Source: Desulfuromusa sp. (GTDB taxonomy: Bacteria; Desulfobacterota; Desulfuromonadia; Desulfuromonadales; Geopsychrobacteraceae). Taken from it: a stretch of 5,448 bases of DNA. Positions within the stretch are counted from its first letter, which is position 1. Every line of letters starts with the position of its first letter. The DNA is taken from contig JAGGWI010000256.1 of NCBI GenBank assembly GCA_021157505.1, positions 1 through 5,448 of the forward strand. The letters run 5' to 3'. Below are positions 1 to 5,448 of this stretch, in pieces. Below the pieces are notes generated by a model, which saw nothing but the letters and a program-made list of their open reading frames with translations, was not told the origin of the DNA and made no database searches. The translations under genes and the position numbers were made by a program.

Positions 1-1
1 C

Positions 2-805
2 AATCGAGTGATTGATCAGGCGGGGAGCGCTTTCCTGCAGACCGTCAGTCGGATGACCGGTTCGCCTCAGGCTGAAGTTGCAAGTGCTTATCTGATTTTT
101 GATAATATTATTGCTGGTCATGAACTCCGCCAGGCACTCTTTGCTCTGGATAATAAAATTTCTGCAGAACGACAATATAAACTGTTACTGAAGCTTGAAA
201 ATTTACTGAGTTTCTTCTGCTCTTCTGCTTTGGGTAATAATATGGCTATTCCGTCTTCTGAGCAGGAATTAGAGCGGATCAGCCAAGAATTAAAACAGTA
301 TGCAGAATTTTTACCACAAATTCTTCCGGCTAATTCCTGGCAGGAGTGTGAACAATTACAGTTGCAGTTACAGGATGAGGGCTTACCCCCGGAGATTGCA
401 TCCCGGTATGCTGTCCTCGATTATATGGACGATTTCTTGCCTTTGATCTGTATGGTTGAATCATCAGGGCAGAATCTGAAACAACTTGCGCAGATCAAAG
501 TTCTGGTCGAAGAAAAAATAGAGTGTGCCGCTATCTATGAGTTGCTGGAAAAAGTAGCAGTGCTGGATAGCTGGGATCGCCGTGCCCGGGAATCTCTGCT
601 CAATTCGCTCCATGCTGTCAATATAAGAATTGTGCAACAGGTTGCGTTAGAAACCGCAGATAAGCCGCAGAGATATTTCTCTCTGAGAAGACAAAAGATG
701 AGAACCTTTGAAAACTTACGGCAAGCTTTGTTCAGTGAAGTGCCGCGAAATTTTCATCCGTTCACGGTGCTGTTGCGCTCTCTGGAAAGTCTGTTGACGG
801 CATAA
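2..805 (+). CDS. NAD-specific glutamate dehydrogenase, large type (C-terminal part, 5' end outside window)
   Basis: This is the last 267 codons of a larger gene. The frame is open to the left edge, and the residues before the first possible start (GTG at 8) already fit the family, so that GTG is not taken as the start. The protein is predicted to deaminate L-glutamate to 2-oxoglutarate with NAD+ in the cytoplasm. What is visible is the all-helical C-terminal region of the Bac_GDH family. It begins with Asn-Arg and then a Gly-x-x-Phe segment, followed by the family's Ala-Tyr-Leu helix and the 'ALDNKI' segment with its following helix. Later come a 'GLPPEIASR' segment and a helix pair ending near 'WDRRARESLLNSLH'. 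No dehydrogenase catalytic residues lie in this part. The family call rests on remembered alignment with Pseudomonas GdhB-type enzymes. A terminator follows directly, so the gene closes its own transcription unit. The subclass (about 115 or 180 kDa) cannot be told from here. Confidence 0.82.
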   Translation, partial: NRVIDQAGSAFLQTVSRMTGSPQAEVASAYLIFDNIIAGHELRQALFALDNKISAERQYKLLLKLENLLSFFCSSALGNNMAIPSSEQELERISQELKQYAEFLPQILPANSWQECEQLQLQLQDEGLPPEIASRYAVLDYMDDFLPLICMVESSGQNLKQLAQIKVLVEEKIECAAIYELLEKVAVLDSWDRRARESLLNSLHAVNIRIVQQVALETADKPQRYFSLRRQKMRTFENLRQALFSEVPRNFHPFTVLLRSLESLLTA

Positions 806-827
806 ATATCAGGATGTTGAACGATTT

Positions 828-859
828 GGGGCGGATAAATTCCGCCCCTTATTTATTTT
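828..859 (+). terminator. Intrinsic terminator after the glutamate dehydrogenase gene
   Basis: A perfect 8-bp GC-rich stem, GGGGCGGA (828-835) with TCCGCCCC (841-848), has a 5-base loop and is followed by a T-rich tail at 849-859. It lies 22 bases after the stop codon. It should end the upstream transcript and separate it from the pantothenate genes. The 3' side on the minus strand is less T-rich, so it looks mainly one-directional. Confidence 0.88.
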
Positions 860-906
860 GTCACTTAAGCTTGAGAATACAGCCATAATTTGTGAGTGTT
901 TCGCGA

Positions 907-935
907 TGGACACAAAATAATAACTGTGTTATATC
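907..935 (+). promoter_or_regulatory. Candidate sigma70-type promoter for the pan operon
   Basis: A -35-like TGGACA (907-912, five of six consensus bases) is followed by an AT-rich -10. The -10 can be read as TTATAT (929-934, spacer 16) or as TATATC (930-935, spacer 17) preceded by TGT, giving an extended -10 context. A transcript would start near 941-943 and carry a leader of roughly 215 bases before panB. A second -10-like hexamer, TATGAT (952-957), has no good -35 partner. This is a pattern match only. Confidence 0.4.
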
Positions 936-1014
936 CGGTGCGATTTCAAAATATGATAGCTGACCCGGGACACGTACCGGAGTCGTGAAGCTGTCCTAAT
1001 GGATAAAATACATA

Positions 1015-1051
1015 CCGCCTGGATCTATCGACCGGGACGGAAGGTTTTTTT
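1015..1051 (+). terminator. Terminator-like hairpin with T7 tract in the panB leader (possible attenuator)
   Basis: CCG-CCTGG (1015-1022) pairs with CCGGG-a-CGG (1032-1040), with one bulged A and one T-G pair around a 9-base loop. A run of seven T (1045-1051) follows after AAGG. The T tract begins four bases past the stem, so it may be weaker than a classical terminator. It lies between the candidate promoter and panB with no upstream gene left to terminate, which suggests attenuation or the end of a short RNA. Confidence 0.4.
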
Positions 1052-1075
1052 AACGGAGCGATTTCGCTCTGTCTG

Positions 1076-1109
1076 TGCCTTTCGTTGCGACGATAGGCAT
1101 TTTCTGTTT
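1076..1109 (+). terminator. Second terminator-like hairpin in the panB leader
   Basis: TGCCT (1076-1080) pairs with AGGCA (1095-1099), and TCGT (1082-1085) with ACGA (1090-1093). They are separated by a T-T mismatch and close a TGCG loop. The 3' side is T-rich (1100-1109, interrupted by C and G). The stem is only moderately GC-rich, so it could instead be a structural element of the leader. Confidence 0.25.
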
Positions 1110-1147
1110 CAGGCGAACACTCTATGGTCACTCAACAGACTACTAGC

Positions 1148-1152
1148 GAGGG
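1148..1152 (+). promoter_or_regulatory. Ribosome binding site for panB (supports the GTG start)
   Basis: GAGGG lies six bases before the GTG at 1159 and is the best Shine-Dalgarno match in the region. It decides the start in favour of GTG over the ATG at 1195. The AGCGA overlapping it (1145-1149) can also pair with TCGCT in leader hairpin C (1064-1068), but five pairs at that distance is weak. Confidence 0.7.
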
Positions 1153-1158
1153 CAAACT

Positions 1159-1962
1159 GTGAAACAGCGGAAGACAATTCTTGATATCGGTCTGATGAAA
1201 GAACAGCAGGAGAAAATATCTGTTCTGACGGCTTATGACTATCCTTTTGCTCAGCTCATGGACAACGTCGGGATTGACATTATTCTGGTTGGTGATTCCG
1301 TTGGCTCAGTTTTTTCCGGCTATGACAATACTCTGCCGGTGACTCTGGAGGAGATGCTCTATCACACCAGAGCGGTGGTACGGGGGAGTCAACAGGCGCT
1401 TATCGTAACCGATATGCCATTCATGTCCTATCAGGTCGATGAGCGGGATGCGCGACTGAATGCGGGTCGTTTGATCAAAGAGGGTGGGGCGCAAGCAGTT
1501 AAGTTGGAGGGTGGCAAACATATGGCTGCAACGATACGTGCCATTGTTGATATAGATATACCGGTTGTCGGCCATATCGGCCTGACTCCGCAATCGATTC
1601 ATCGGATGGGTGGTTTTAAAGTTCAAGGACGGGAAGAAGAACAGGCCCGCCGGATTCTCGCTGATGCCAAAGCTGTGGAAGATGCCGGTGCTTTTGCGGT
1701 TGTGCTGGAAGGAATCCCACGCGATCTGGCAAAACTGGTGACAGAATCTGTTGCTATCCCAACGATCGGAATCGGTGCCGGTTCTGATTGTGATGGTCAG
1801 GTGCTGGTGATTCACGACATTCTCGGTCTCTGTGATAAGTACTCACCCAAATTTGTCAAACGCTATGCCGATATCTCCACGATAATTTCCGAGGGAATCG
1901 AGCAATACATCAAAGAAGTCAAAGGTGGCGATTTTCCAACTTCAGAACATTCGTTCAAGTAG
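1159..1962 (+). CDS. panB: 3-methyl-2-oxobutanoate hydroxymethyltransferase (ketopantoate hydroxymethyltransferase)
   Basis: PanB transfers the hydroxymethyl group of 5,10-methylenetetrahydrofolate to alpha-ketoisovalerate, giving ketopantoate, the first committed step of pantothenate synthesis. It is cytoplasmic, and the family is usually decameric. The 267 residues match the usual length (264 in E. coli) and the whole TIM-barrel pattern. Metal and substrate residues are visible: 'LVGDS' with Asp46, 'VTDMPF' with Asp85 and 'VKLEGG' with Lys115 and Glu117. Catalytic Glu184 lies in 'VVLEGIP'. 'GHIGLTPQS', 'GFKVQGR' and the C-terminal 'EHSF' are also present. The GTG start is chosen because GAGGG (1148-1152) lies six bases upstream and the N-terminus fits. 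An ATG at codon 13 has no better support. panC follows after six bases. The long structured leader ahead of it suggests control before or at translation start, but no specific regulator can be named. Confidence 0.97.
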   Translation: MKQRKTILDIGLMKEQQEKISVLTAYDYPFAQLMDNVGIDIILVGDSVGSVFSGYDNTLPVTLEEMLYHTRAVVRGSQQALIVTDMPFMSYQVDERDARLNAGRLIKEGGAQAVKLEGGKHMAATIRAIVDIDIPVVGHIGLTPQSIHRMGGFKVQGREEEQARRILADAKAVEDAGAFAVVLEGIPRDLAKLVTESVAIPTIGIGAGSDCDGQVLVIHDILGLCDKYSPKFVKRYADISTIISEGIEQYIKEVKGGDFPTSEHSFK

Positions 1963-1968
1963 CTCTCT

Positions 1969-2823
1969 ATGGATATTATTAGGTCGGTCACTGAGATGCG
2001 GAAGAGAGTTGTTTCTGCTCAGGCTGCGGGGCAAACAATCAGCTTTGTTCCAACCATGGGATTTCTCCACCAGGGGCATCTGTCGCTACTCGAGGAGGGA
2101 CGCCGGCGGGGTGATCTGTTGGTACTCTCTATTTTTATCAATCCAACCCAGTTTGGTCCAGGGGAGGATTTGGATGATTACCCCCGTGATTTAGAACAGG
2201 ATAGCCAGTTAGCTCAGCAAGCAGGTGTTGATATCATTTTTGTACCCGAGGCTAAAGCTATGTATCCACCGGGGTATGCAACCTATGTCGATGTAGAGGG
2301 TATCAGCGAAACTCTCTGTGGGACCAGTCGCCCCGGTCATTTTAGAGGTGTCTGCACCATTGTCAGCAAGTTGTTCAATATTATTCAGCCGCAGGTTGCA
2401 ATCTTTGGCAATAAGGATTTTCAGCAACTGGCGGTTATCAAACGGATGACTCTGGATATGAATCTGCCGGTGGAGATTCTTGGCTTGCCGATTTTCCGTG
2501 AAGCTGACGGTCTGGCAATGAGTTCTAGAAATGTCTATTTGAGTCCTGATCAACGCAGGCAGGCACTGGTTTTGTCACAATCTCTGGCAACGGCAAAAGA
2601 GCTGGTGGCTGCCGGGGAGCTCGATTGTGCCACTATTATTGTTCAATTGAAAAAATATATCGATCAACAGCCTGATGTTCGTATCGATTATGTCCAGATC
2701 TGCCATCAGTTGACACTGGAAGATCAGAATCGGGTTGATGCTGATTCTGTTCTGTTGCTGGCGGTTTTTATCGGCAAGACCCGGTTGATAGATAACAGCT
2801 TTCTGGTGATCAAAAATGACTGA
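1969..2823 (+). CDS. panC: Pantothenate synthetase (pantoate--beta-alanine ligase)
   Basis: PanC activates pantoate with ATP to pantoyl-adenylate and condenses it with beta-alanine, giving pantothenate, AMP and pyrophosphate. It is a cytoplasmic member of the nucleotidyltransferase superfamily. Its 284 residues are the family's normal length. Visible motifs are 'PTMGFLHQGHLSLL' (from residue 28) with the HIGH-like His34/His37, 'NPTQFGP' (58-64) in the pantoate pocket, and 'CGTSRPGHFRGV' (117-128). 'GNKDFQQ' (147-153) carries the ATP-site Lys149 and Asp150, and 'MSSRNVYLS' is the KMSKS-like loop. The position before Lys149 is Asn where E. coli has Glu, but this site varies in the family. The ATG follows the panB stop by six bases and lacks a clear Shine-Dalgarno sequence, so translation is probably coupled to panB. 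The 3' end overlaps panP by eight bases. Confidence 0.97.
   Translation: MDIIRSVTEMRKRVVSAQAAGQTISFVPTMGFLHQGHLSLLEEGRRRGDLLVLSIFINPTQFGPGEDLDDYPRDLEQDSQLAQQAGVDIIFVPEAKAMYPPGYATYVDVEGISETLCGTSRPGHFRGVCTIVSKLFNIIQPQVAIFGNKDFQQLAVIKRMTLDMNLPVEILGLPIFREADGLAMSSRNVYLSPDQRRQALVLSQSLATAKELVAAGELDCATIIVQLKKYIDQQPDVRIDYVQICHQLTLEDQNRVDADSVLLLAVFIGKTRLIDNSFLVIKND
2805..2811 (+). promoter_or_regulatory. Ribosome binding site for panP inside the end of panC
   Basis: GGTGATC matches the extended anti-Shine-Dalgarno sequence of 16S rRNA over seven bases, and its GGTGA core lies six bases before the ATG at 2816. It lies wholly within panC coding sequence, and it supports the start that overlaps the panC stop. 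Confidence 0.65.
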
Positions 2824-4444
2824 AACAGCTCTTGCCAATCTGCAGAATCTGTACCGTATTTTTACCGTTCCAGAGGCCCCCGATTCAACCCTGGGTGCTG
2901 TCGATCAGGCCATCAGTGAAAATGTTGCTGATTTTTTACAGAAACATATTGTTGCCCTGGAGCGGAGTCTGGAAGATATCGAAAATGATTTTTCTGCCTC
3001 TAAAATCCCTGAAGAACCCTCATTTGTTTCGGCCTATGCCGAATTTGTAAAACAAAAACTGGTTGCTCAATCGGTCCATACGGCGGCTCCGGGATTTATC
3101 GGCCATATGACTTCGGCCCTCCCTTATTTTATGTTGCCGTTATCCAGAATCATGACGGCGCTGAATCAGAACCTGGTCAAAGTTGAAACATCGAAGGCGT
3201 TCACCCCGATGGAGCGTCAGGTGCTGGCGATGTTGCATCATCTGATTTACCACCAGGACGACAGTTTTTACTCCCGGTGGATTCATGCGAGTCAACATGC
3301 TTTAGGGGCATTCTGTTCCGGCGGGACGATCGCCAATACAACTGCCCTCTGGGTCGCCAGAAACCAGCTTTGTGGACCGGACGGTACTTTTGCCGGGATT
3401 GCCAGGGAAGGTTTATTCAAGGCGCTGCAACATCTTGATTATAACGGTCTGGCGGTTCTGGTTTCGCGTCGGGCCCATTATTCACTGGGGAAGGCGGTCG
3501 ATCTGCTGGGTATCGGCAGGGATAATCTGGTTCTGGTGGATACCGATGCTGATAGTCGTATCGATATGCGCGCTCTCAAATCAGCCTATTTAAAGTTGCA
3601 GCATCAAAATATTCGCCCATTGGCGCTGGTCGGCATTGCTGGAACCACCGAAACCGGACATATTGATCCTCTCGAAGAGCTTGCCGATTTTGCCGCAGAA
3701 ATTGGTTGCCATTTTCACGTTGATGCCGCCTGGGGTGGCCCGACACTGTTCTCAAAAACTCATTCTCCTCTGCTTAAGGGGATTGAAAGAGCCGATTCAG
3801 TCACCATCGATGCCCATAAGCAGCTCTATGTACCGATGGGTGCGGGGATGGTGCTATTCAAAGATCCACATGCACTATCAGCTATTGAACATCACGCCAA
3901 TTATATTTTACGTCATGGTTCCAAAGATCTGGGCAGCCACACTCTGGAAGGGTCGCGGCCCGGTATGGCGATGCTGGTTCATGCCGGTTTGTCAATTATC
4001 GGGCGTAAAGGGTATGAATTGCTGATCGATCTGGGGATTGAAAAGGGTCGACAATTTGCCCGCTTGATCAATGCCCATTCCAATTTTGAATTGATTACGG
4101 CACCCGAGTTGAACATTCTCACCTATCGCTTTAATCCCGCCTGGTTACAGAAAAAAATGGGACAACTCGATCAACAACAATTGCCGCAGGTGAATCAGTT
4201 GCTGGATTTAATCACTCAGGAAGTTCAAAAACGGCAGCGTGAGGCGGGTAAAACTTTTGTTTCTCGAACCCGCTTGCGTTCAGCCCACTATCATGGCGAA
4301 CAGATTTCAGTTTTTCGGGCTGTGCTGGCAAATCCACTGACAACAGAAGCGATTTTAGCTGCCGTGCTTGAAGAGCAATGTGCTATTGTCAAAGAGACAG
4401 AGGTGCAGAATTTTATTGAAGAGATCAAGCAACTGGTTGCATAA
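2816..4444 (+). CDS. panP: PLP-dependent aspartate 1-decarboxylase, PanP type (predicted)
   Basis: This is predicted to decarboxylate L-aspartate to beta-alanine, the second substrate of PanC, in the cytoplasm. The fold is the group II PLP decarboxylase type (glutamate/tyrosine/aromatic amino acid decarboxylases). 'SGGTIANTTAL' (168-178) binds cofactor phosphate. His221 in 'RRAHYSLGKA' should stack on the PLP ring. 'HVDAAWGG' (301-308) supplies Asp303 for the pyridine nitrogen. Lys335 in 'IDAHKQLYVPMG' is the Schiff-base lysine. An N-terminal helical extension of about 90 residues precedes 'PGFIGHMTSALP'. The 542-residue length fits the PanP family, which was proposed as a non-homologous replacement for the pyruvoyl enzyme PanD and is reported beside panB and panC in Geobacter. 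The ATG overlaps the panC stop. Substrate choice is inferred from family and context, as sequence alone would also allow glutamate or another amino acid. Confidence 0.9.
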   Translation: MTETALANLQNLYRIFTVPEAPDSTLGAVDQAISENVADFLQKHIVALERSLEDIENDFSASKIPEEPSFVSAYAEFVKQKLVAQSVHTAAPGFIGHMTSALPYFMLPLSRIMTALNQNLVKVETSKAFTPMERQVLAMLHHLIYHQDDSFYSRWIHASQHALGAFCSGGTIANTTALWVARNQLCGPDGTFAGIAREGLFKALQHLDYNGLAVLVSRRAHYSLGKAVDLLGIGRDNLVLVDTDADSRIDMRALKSAYLKLQHQNIRPLALVGIAGTTETGHIDPLEELADFAAEIGCHFHVDAAWGGPTLFSKTHSPLLKGIERADSVTIDAHKQLYVPMGAGMVLFKDPHALSAIEHHANYILRHGSKDLGSHTLEGSRPGMAMLVHAGLSIIGRKGYELLIDLGIEKGRQFARLINAHSNFELITAPELNILTYRFNPAWLQKKMGQLDQQQLPQVNQLLDLITQEVQKRQREAGKTFVSRTRLRSAHYHGEQISVFRAVLANPLTTEAILAAVLEEQCAIVKETEVQNFIEEIKQLVA

Positions 4445-4462
4445 AATGAGATTGTCACTGTT

Positions 4463-5448
4463 TTGAATTGTATCTACACCGCAAAATATCTGGTTTCAGG
4501 TAACGCTCCACCTGTTGAGGGTGGGGCGTTGTTGGTTGTTGCCGGGCGAATTGCTGCAGTTGGAACTCTCAAAGAGGTCAAACGCAATAACCCCGAAGTT
4601 GAGATTGTTGGTTTTCATGACGCACTTCTGGTGCCGTTGCTGGTCAACGCCCATACTCATCTTGAATTGACCGATTTTCCCCAATGGGCTCAAACTGTCG
4701 ATTCTGCCGCACCGCTCGAAAATTTTGTCAGCTGGATATTGCATCTGATCAAGGTTAAACGAAATCTGGGTGCAGAACAGTATCAGCATTCGCTTCGCAA
4801 TGGGATTGTTCAATCGCTTGCTGCTGGAACCGGAACCGTTGGTGACATTCTTGCTCATCATGAGTCGCGCCATCTCTATCAAGATTGTTTATTGGTTGGA
4901 TCTCTGTTTCTGGAAACTCTGGGACAGGACCCCGCCACGATCTGTCGACTGAGGGATGGACTCAACGAAGCACTGAAAGATGAGGTTGTCGGTTTGGTTG
5001 AATTGGGTATTTCCCCACATTCTCCCTATACAATCAGCCAGGATTATTTGCAGAGTATCTATGCTCGTTGTCAGCACAAAAAGTTGCGCTGCACAACCCA
5101 TTTGGCTGAATCGGCAGCCGAGGTTGAGTTTGTGCAACGGAGTCAGGGTGATCTGGCGAGTCGACTCTATCCCTACATTGGTTGGGAAAACTACATCCCG
5201 CCCCCTTCCGGGCAGCGTCCAGTAGAATATTTACAACAACAGGGTGGTTTGTTTCCGGAAAATCTGCTGGTGCACGGAGTGCACTTGAATAGTGCTGAAA
5301 TTGAAGTATTAGCCGAGAAACAAATGTGCTTGGCACTCTGTCCACGCTCCAATGCCACCCTCAATGTCGGCAAGGCTCCTGCTGGAAAGTTGCATCGGGC
5401 TGGAGTAAAGCTGGCACTTGGAACCGATAGTCTCGCCAGTTGTGACAG
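4463..5448 (+). CDS. COG0402-type amidohydrolase / deaminase (3' end outside window)
   Basis: The first 328 codons of a metal-dependent hydrolase of the amidohydrolase superfamily are visible. Metal ligands can be seen at His64 and His66 ('VNAHTHLEL'), His213 ('THLAES') and Asp322 ('LGTDSLAS'). His186 in 'GISPHSPYT', His271/His274 in 'VHGVHL' and 'CPRSNATLN' are typical of the cytosine, guanine and MTA/SAH deaminase branch. The N-terminus (about 1-60) is the usual beta-sandwich start with 'GGALLVVAGRIAAVG'. The substrate is unknown. Deamination of methylthioadenosine/S-adenosylhomocysteine or of aminodeoxyfutalosine (menaquinone synthesis) are family possibilities, not conclusions. The start is uncertain: TTG at 4463 is the first usable in-frame codon after the panP stop, apart from a rare ATT at 4451, and no strong ribosome site is seen. 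It shares panP's frame and follows its stop by 18 bases, so it is probably the fourth gene of the operon. Confidence 0.85.
   Translation, partial: MNCIYTAKYLVSGNAPPVEGGALLVVAGRIAAVGTLKEVKRNNPEVEIVGFHDALLVPLLVNAHTHLELTDFPQWAQTVDSAAPLENFVSWILHLIKVKRNLGAEQYQHSLRNGIVQSLAAGTGTVGDILAHHESRHLYQDCLLVGSLFLETLGQDPATICRLRDGLNEALKDEVVGLVELGISPHSPYTISQDYLQSIYARCQHKKLRCTTHLAESAAEVEFVQRSQGDLASRLYPYIGWENYIPPPSGQRPVEYLQQQGGLFPENLLVHGVHLNSAEIEVLAEKQMCLALCPRSNATLNVGKAPAGKLHRAGVKLALGTDSLASCD

Larger units (their letters stand above)
956..1115 (+). promoter_or_regulatory. Structured leader upstream of panB (candidate cis-regulatory RNA, unknown class)
   Basis: This part of the 353-base gap contains four successive hairpins that can be drawn by hand. 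Hairpin A (956-994) has an ATAGCT/AGCTGT base and an inner GACCCGG/CCGGaGTC stem with one bulge. Hairpin B (1015-1040) has eight pairs and a bulge. Hairpin C (1053-1072) has eight pairs including one G-T. Hairpin D (1076-1099) has TGCCT/AGGCA and TCGT/ACGA around a T-T mismatch. In addition, CGCCTGGA (1016-1023) can pair with TTCAGGCG (1108-1115) with one G-T, which would enclose C and D but exclude B. I compared it by eye with TPP, cobalamin, c-di-GMP, SAH, guanidine and Moco riboswitches and 6S RNA and saw no match. It could be a cis-acting leader, a small RNA with its own terminator, or a chance set of hairpins. Confidence 0.4.

Noticed and set aside
8..10. GTG at 8 as the true start of the first gene
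   Set aside because: The codons before it already fit the conserved glutamate dehydrogenase segment and the frame is open to the left edge, so the gene begins outside the window.
858..889. TTGTCA with CATAAT as a promoter
   Set aside because: The 20-base spacer is too long for a standard sigma70 promoter; the pair at 907-935 is better.
953..988. An 11-codon ORF (ATG at 953) as an attenuation leader peptide
   Set aside because: It has no Shine-Dalgarno sequence and no run of valine, isoleucine or leucine codons that would sense a precursor amino acid.
999..1184. A 61-codon ORF crossing the panB leader and start
   Set aside because: It has no ribosome site, no recognisable protein pattern, runs through predicted hairpins and overlaps the panB start in another frame.
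1306..1815. A 169-codon minus-strand ORF inside panB
   Set aside because: It is antisense to a clearly conserved gene and its translation is low-complexity and unlike any family I know; it is a shadow.
2412..2414. Asn148 of PanC replacing the Glu found in E. coli before the ATP-site Lys-Asp
   Set aside because: This position varies among PanC proteins and the key Lys149, Asp150 and both Gln residues are intact, so loss of function is not indicated.
4496..4882. A 128-codon minus-strand ORF inside the amidohydrolase
   Set aside because: The plus-strand frame carries the HxH metal motif and a full family pattern here, so the minus-strand frame is a shadow.

Overview
The window reads as a moderate-GC Gram-negative chromosome, most likely a deltaproteobacterium of the Desulfuromonadales/Geobacter type. 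This is an inference from two points. First, the upstream gene is the tail of a large NAD-glutamate dehydrogenase. Second, panB and panC sit next to a PLP-type decarboxylase of the PanP family, an arrangement described for Geobacter. Nothing marks a plasmid, phage, insertion sequence or CRISPR array.

Layout, all on the + strand. Positions 2-805 are the C-terminal end of a large NAD-glutamate dehydrogenase that starts outside the window. It is closed by a strong intrinsic terminator at 828-859. Positions 806-1158 form a 353-base gap. It holds that terminator, a candidate promoter near 907-935, and an unusually structured stretch from about 956 to 1115 with four local hairpins, two of them followed by T-rich runs. 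Positions 1159-1962 are panB, 1969-2823 panC and 2816-4444 panP. A COG0402-type amidohydrolase follows from about 4463 and runs off the right edge.

panB, panC and panP are packed with a 6-base gap and an 8-base overlap, and the amidohydrolase follows after 18 bases, so all four are probably co-transcribed. PanB makes ketopantoate from alpha-ketoisovalerate. PanP is predicted to make beta-alanine from aspartate, taking the place of the usual pyruvoyl enzyme PanD. PanC joins pantoate and beta-alanine to give pantothenate. The ketopantoate reductase step (panE or ilvC) is not in the window. The amidohydrolase has no obvious role in this pathway.

The points most worth a second look are the structured panB leader, the PanP replacement of PanD, and the unassigned deaminase-like enzyme with its ambiguous start.
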